A stretch of DNA of 64,000 nucleotides from Arcobacter iocasae (GTDB lineage Bacteria > Campylobacterota > Campylobacteria > Campylobacterales > Arcobacteraceae): positions 2,728,001-2,792,000 of the forward strand of contig NZ_CP090177.1 of NCBI RefSeq assembly GCF_042214795.1, given 5' to 3'. The position numbers and the translations under genes were made by a program. Under the pieces are notes generated by a model, which was not told the origin of the DNA, searched no databases, and was given only the letters and a program-made list of their open reading frames with translations. Below are positions 62,339 to 64,000 of the stretch, piece by piece (position 1 is the stretch's first letter; the number at the start of each line of letters is the position of its first letter).

Positions 62339-62486
62339 ATATCTAAATCAACACCACAACCTCTAGGTTTTGGAACACGAAGCACTTATATTAGTTTTCT
62401 ATGTTCCTCAAAATGTTCAAAAAGTAAAAACTGCAAAGTTCCACAAACCTTAAGAGATTATGGAACAAATAAAGAGATCTTTCAAA

Positions 62487-63441
62487 TCAGATATTTAAAG
62501 CTTCATCTAATCTTCCCTCAAAAAAAATAACCAATTGAGAAAGTGTTAAACTCCAATTCTAAATAGGTATTGATCATTTGGTACTTGCATATAGAGTAGT
62601 TTTAATAAGCTATTCTCATTTGGAAAAGCACCTTTTGTTTTAGTGAGTTTTTTAAACTGTCTATGAACTGATTCTATAATATTTGTAGTGTAAATAACTC
62701 TGCGTATATCTTCTGTTTTTTGGAAAAATATCACTAATAGTTTCAGGAAAGCCTTTAAACCATCAACTGATGCTATGAGTATATCTTGTATTCCTCGATT
62801 ATTTAAGTTTGATAAAACTTGTAACCAAAAGTTAGCACCTTCATTTTCAGATAGGTATAACTCCAGTATCTCTTTTTTACTACTTAGTCCAACACCAAGT
62901 ATTGTATATACTGCTTTAGAGATATACTTCCCGTTCTCTTTAATTTTATAGTGGATGGCATCAAGCCACACAAATGGATATATACTCTCAAGTGGAGGTT
63001 GTTGCCACTCTTGAATCAGTGGTATAATTTTATCCGTTATAGAGCTGATTGTGGCTTTAGAAAACTCTACACTGTACATTTCATCAATATGTTCAGATAT
63101 TTGACTATAATTATTGCCTAAAGCATATAATGATAATATCTTCTGCTCTAATTGTTTTGATATATGAGTCTGATATTTTTTACTATCTCAGGCTCAAATG
63201 AACTATTCCTATCACTTGGTACATCTAAATCAAATTTACCAACATTATTTTTCATACTCTTTGAAGATTTACCGTTTTTACGATTATTAATTTCTATAGA
63301 TAAGTGAGATTCAATTTCAGCTTTGAGAATTGCTTCAGTAAGTTATTTAATCATTGGAGCAAGTACTCCATCTTTGCCATCAATTCTGGCATCTTGTTTT
63401 ATGAATTCAAGTGCCTCATCCATATTGAACTGTTTTTTCAT
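62487..63441 (-). pseudogene. Broken IS256-family transposase
   Basis: N-terminal start MKKQFNMDEALEFIKQDARI at 63441, interrupted by a stop after MIK and a frameshift near the middle, and the C-terminal piece (62546-63079) with YPFVWLDAIHYKI and IESVHRQFKK, ending in a shifted frame with QLVIFFEGRLDEAL. One IS end remains near 63465-63500 (TTTTGTCTCAAACC on the minus strand); the opposite end was not found. The enzyme would not be functional. Confidence 0.8.
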
Positions 63442-63564
63442 AAGTTATTCCTTTAGAATTTAATATTCTATCGGTTTGAGACAAAATTTTGAACACTCCC
63501 TCAAAATAGTATTTAGTACTAATTTGATTTATTATTTTAGATTTATATGTTAAGATATTTTTTA

Positions 63565-64000
63565 TTAATTTCTATTTTTTGTAATATTGTCAATAGTTGC
63601 ATTAGCAACTTCAGAACCTTTTTTATAAGGTATTGATAAATACTTTTTAATAGTATTTAAATCAGAATGTCCTAATGCTCCAGATAAATAGGTTGCATTT
63701 ACTCCTTGTTCTGCCATAGCTGATACAACTACATTTCTCAAATAGTGAATTCCAAAGTTTGGATTATTTAATGCCTTTTTTAATTTTCTTGTTTGAGTTT
63801 GAATATTTTGAATATAAGATGTTGAATCTGTTGGAGATTCAAAAACATAATGTTTTTTATTTGTTTGCATCGCTAAGAGGAGTAGGGCGATTGACTCTGG
63901 CAGAATAAATGTTTGTTCTTCACCATTTTTAGTGTTTGGTAAAGTATATAGCATGTTATCAAAATCAATGTATTCCCATCTAAGTGTTAATATTTCAGAC
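63565..64000 (-). CDS. Tyrosine integrase, C-terminal part
   Basis: Runs in from the right edge (reading LTLRWEYIDFDN and on) and stops at 63565. Catalytic signatures: PNTKNGE with the first Arg nearby, then HYLRN (H-x-L-R), LGHSDLNTIKKYL with the nucleophilic Tyr. The site-specific recombinase of an integrated element. The N-terminus is outside the window. With the tRNA-Leu remnant, it marks the border of the defence-like island. Confidence 0.85.
   Translation of the reverse strand, partial: SEILTLRWEYIDFDNMLYTLPNTKNGEEQTFILPESIALLLLAMQTNKKHYVFESPTDSTSYIQNIQTQTRKLKKALNNPNFGIHYLRNVVVSAMAEQGVNATYLSGALGHSDLNTIKKYLSIPYKKGSEVANATIDNITKNRN

Overview
The window looks like the chromosome of an Arcobacter-group member of the Campylobacterota. 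It is very AT-rich and coding-dense. The nitrous-oxide cluster has the gene order known from that phylum (nosZ-B-D-G-C1-C2-H-F-L-Y), and NosZ carries a C-terminal cytochrome c domain. Taxonomy is inferred from gene content and protein character only; no search was run.

Layout. 1-3.3 kb: end of a YrdC/Sua5-type gene, a DUF234-type ATPase and an acidic Ig-like surface protein. 3.36-3.44 kb: tRNA-Glu. 3.4-9 kb: accessory tract of small genes (AlpA-like, DUF6471, XRE regulator, TraT-like and other lipoproteins, small membrane proteins) with a duplicated hairpin array. 9-22.7 kb: nitrate/nitrite assimilation (nirD, nirB, a PP2C/kinase fusion, cyanase, FNT channel, a CxxCH-containing sensor kinase and its regulator, assimilatory nitrate reductase, NrtABC-type importer). 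22.9-28.1 kb: Rrf2 regulator and norCBDQ, followed by a fused remnant of norE and norF. 28.1-30.5 kb: a divergent two-component pair. 30.6-40.6 kb: the nos operon. 40.7-44.1 kb: an N-oxide-associated operon (CopD-like protein, YgbA-like protein, chemoreceptor, globin-coupled EAL protein). 44.6-49.3 kb: arsenic resistance (arsR, arsB-type pump, two arsC, arsD, arsA). 49.3-53.5 kb: gene fragments bounded by copies of a dispersed palindromic repeat, around a TetR/peroxiredoxin pair, an EF-hand protein and a PEBP-like protein. 53.5-62 kb: a defence-like island. 62-64 kb: decayed tRNA-Leu, broken IS256-type transposase and the C-terminal part of a tyrosine integrase.

How the genes work together. 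Nitrate is imported by NrtABC, reduced by NasA and NirBD to ammonium; FNT handles nitrite/formate-type anions and cyanase adds cyanate as a nitrogen source. Three of the promoters share one palindrome (TTGTATA, five bases, TATACAA), so they probably form one regulon. NO is reduced by NorCB and N2O by NosZ. The nos promoter and the operon after it carry TTGAT-N4-ATCAA-type (CRP/FNR-family) boxes, while norC has its own duplicated motif next to an Rrf2 gene.

Most novel-looking parts: the 53.5-62 kb island, with (i) an ABC ATPase with a CxxC hook, an Mrr-like nuclease and an unrecognised 518-aa protein in one operon, and (ii) an overlapping five-gene cassette of three microproteins, a membrane-SH3 protein and an HNH nuclease, facing a HEPN-like protein; the 4.5-4.9 kb hairpin array; and the shared nitrate-assimilation operator.
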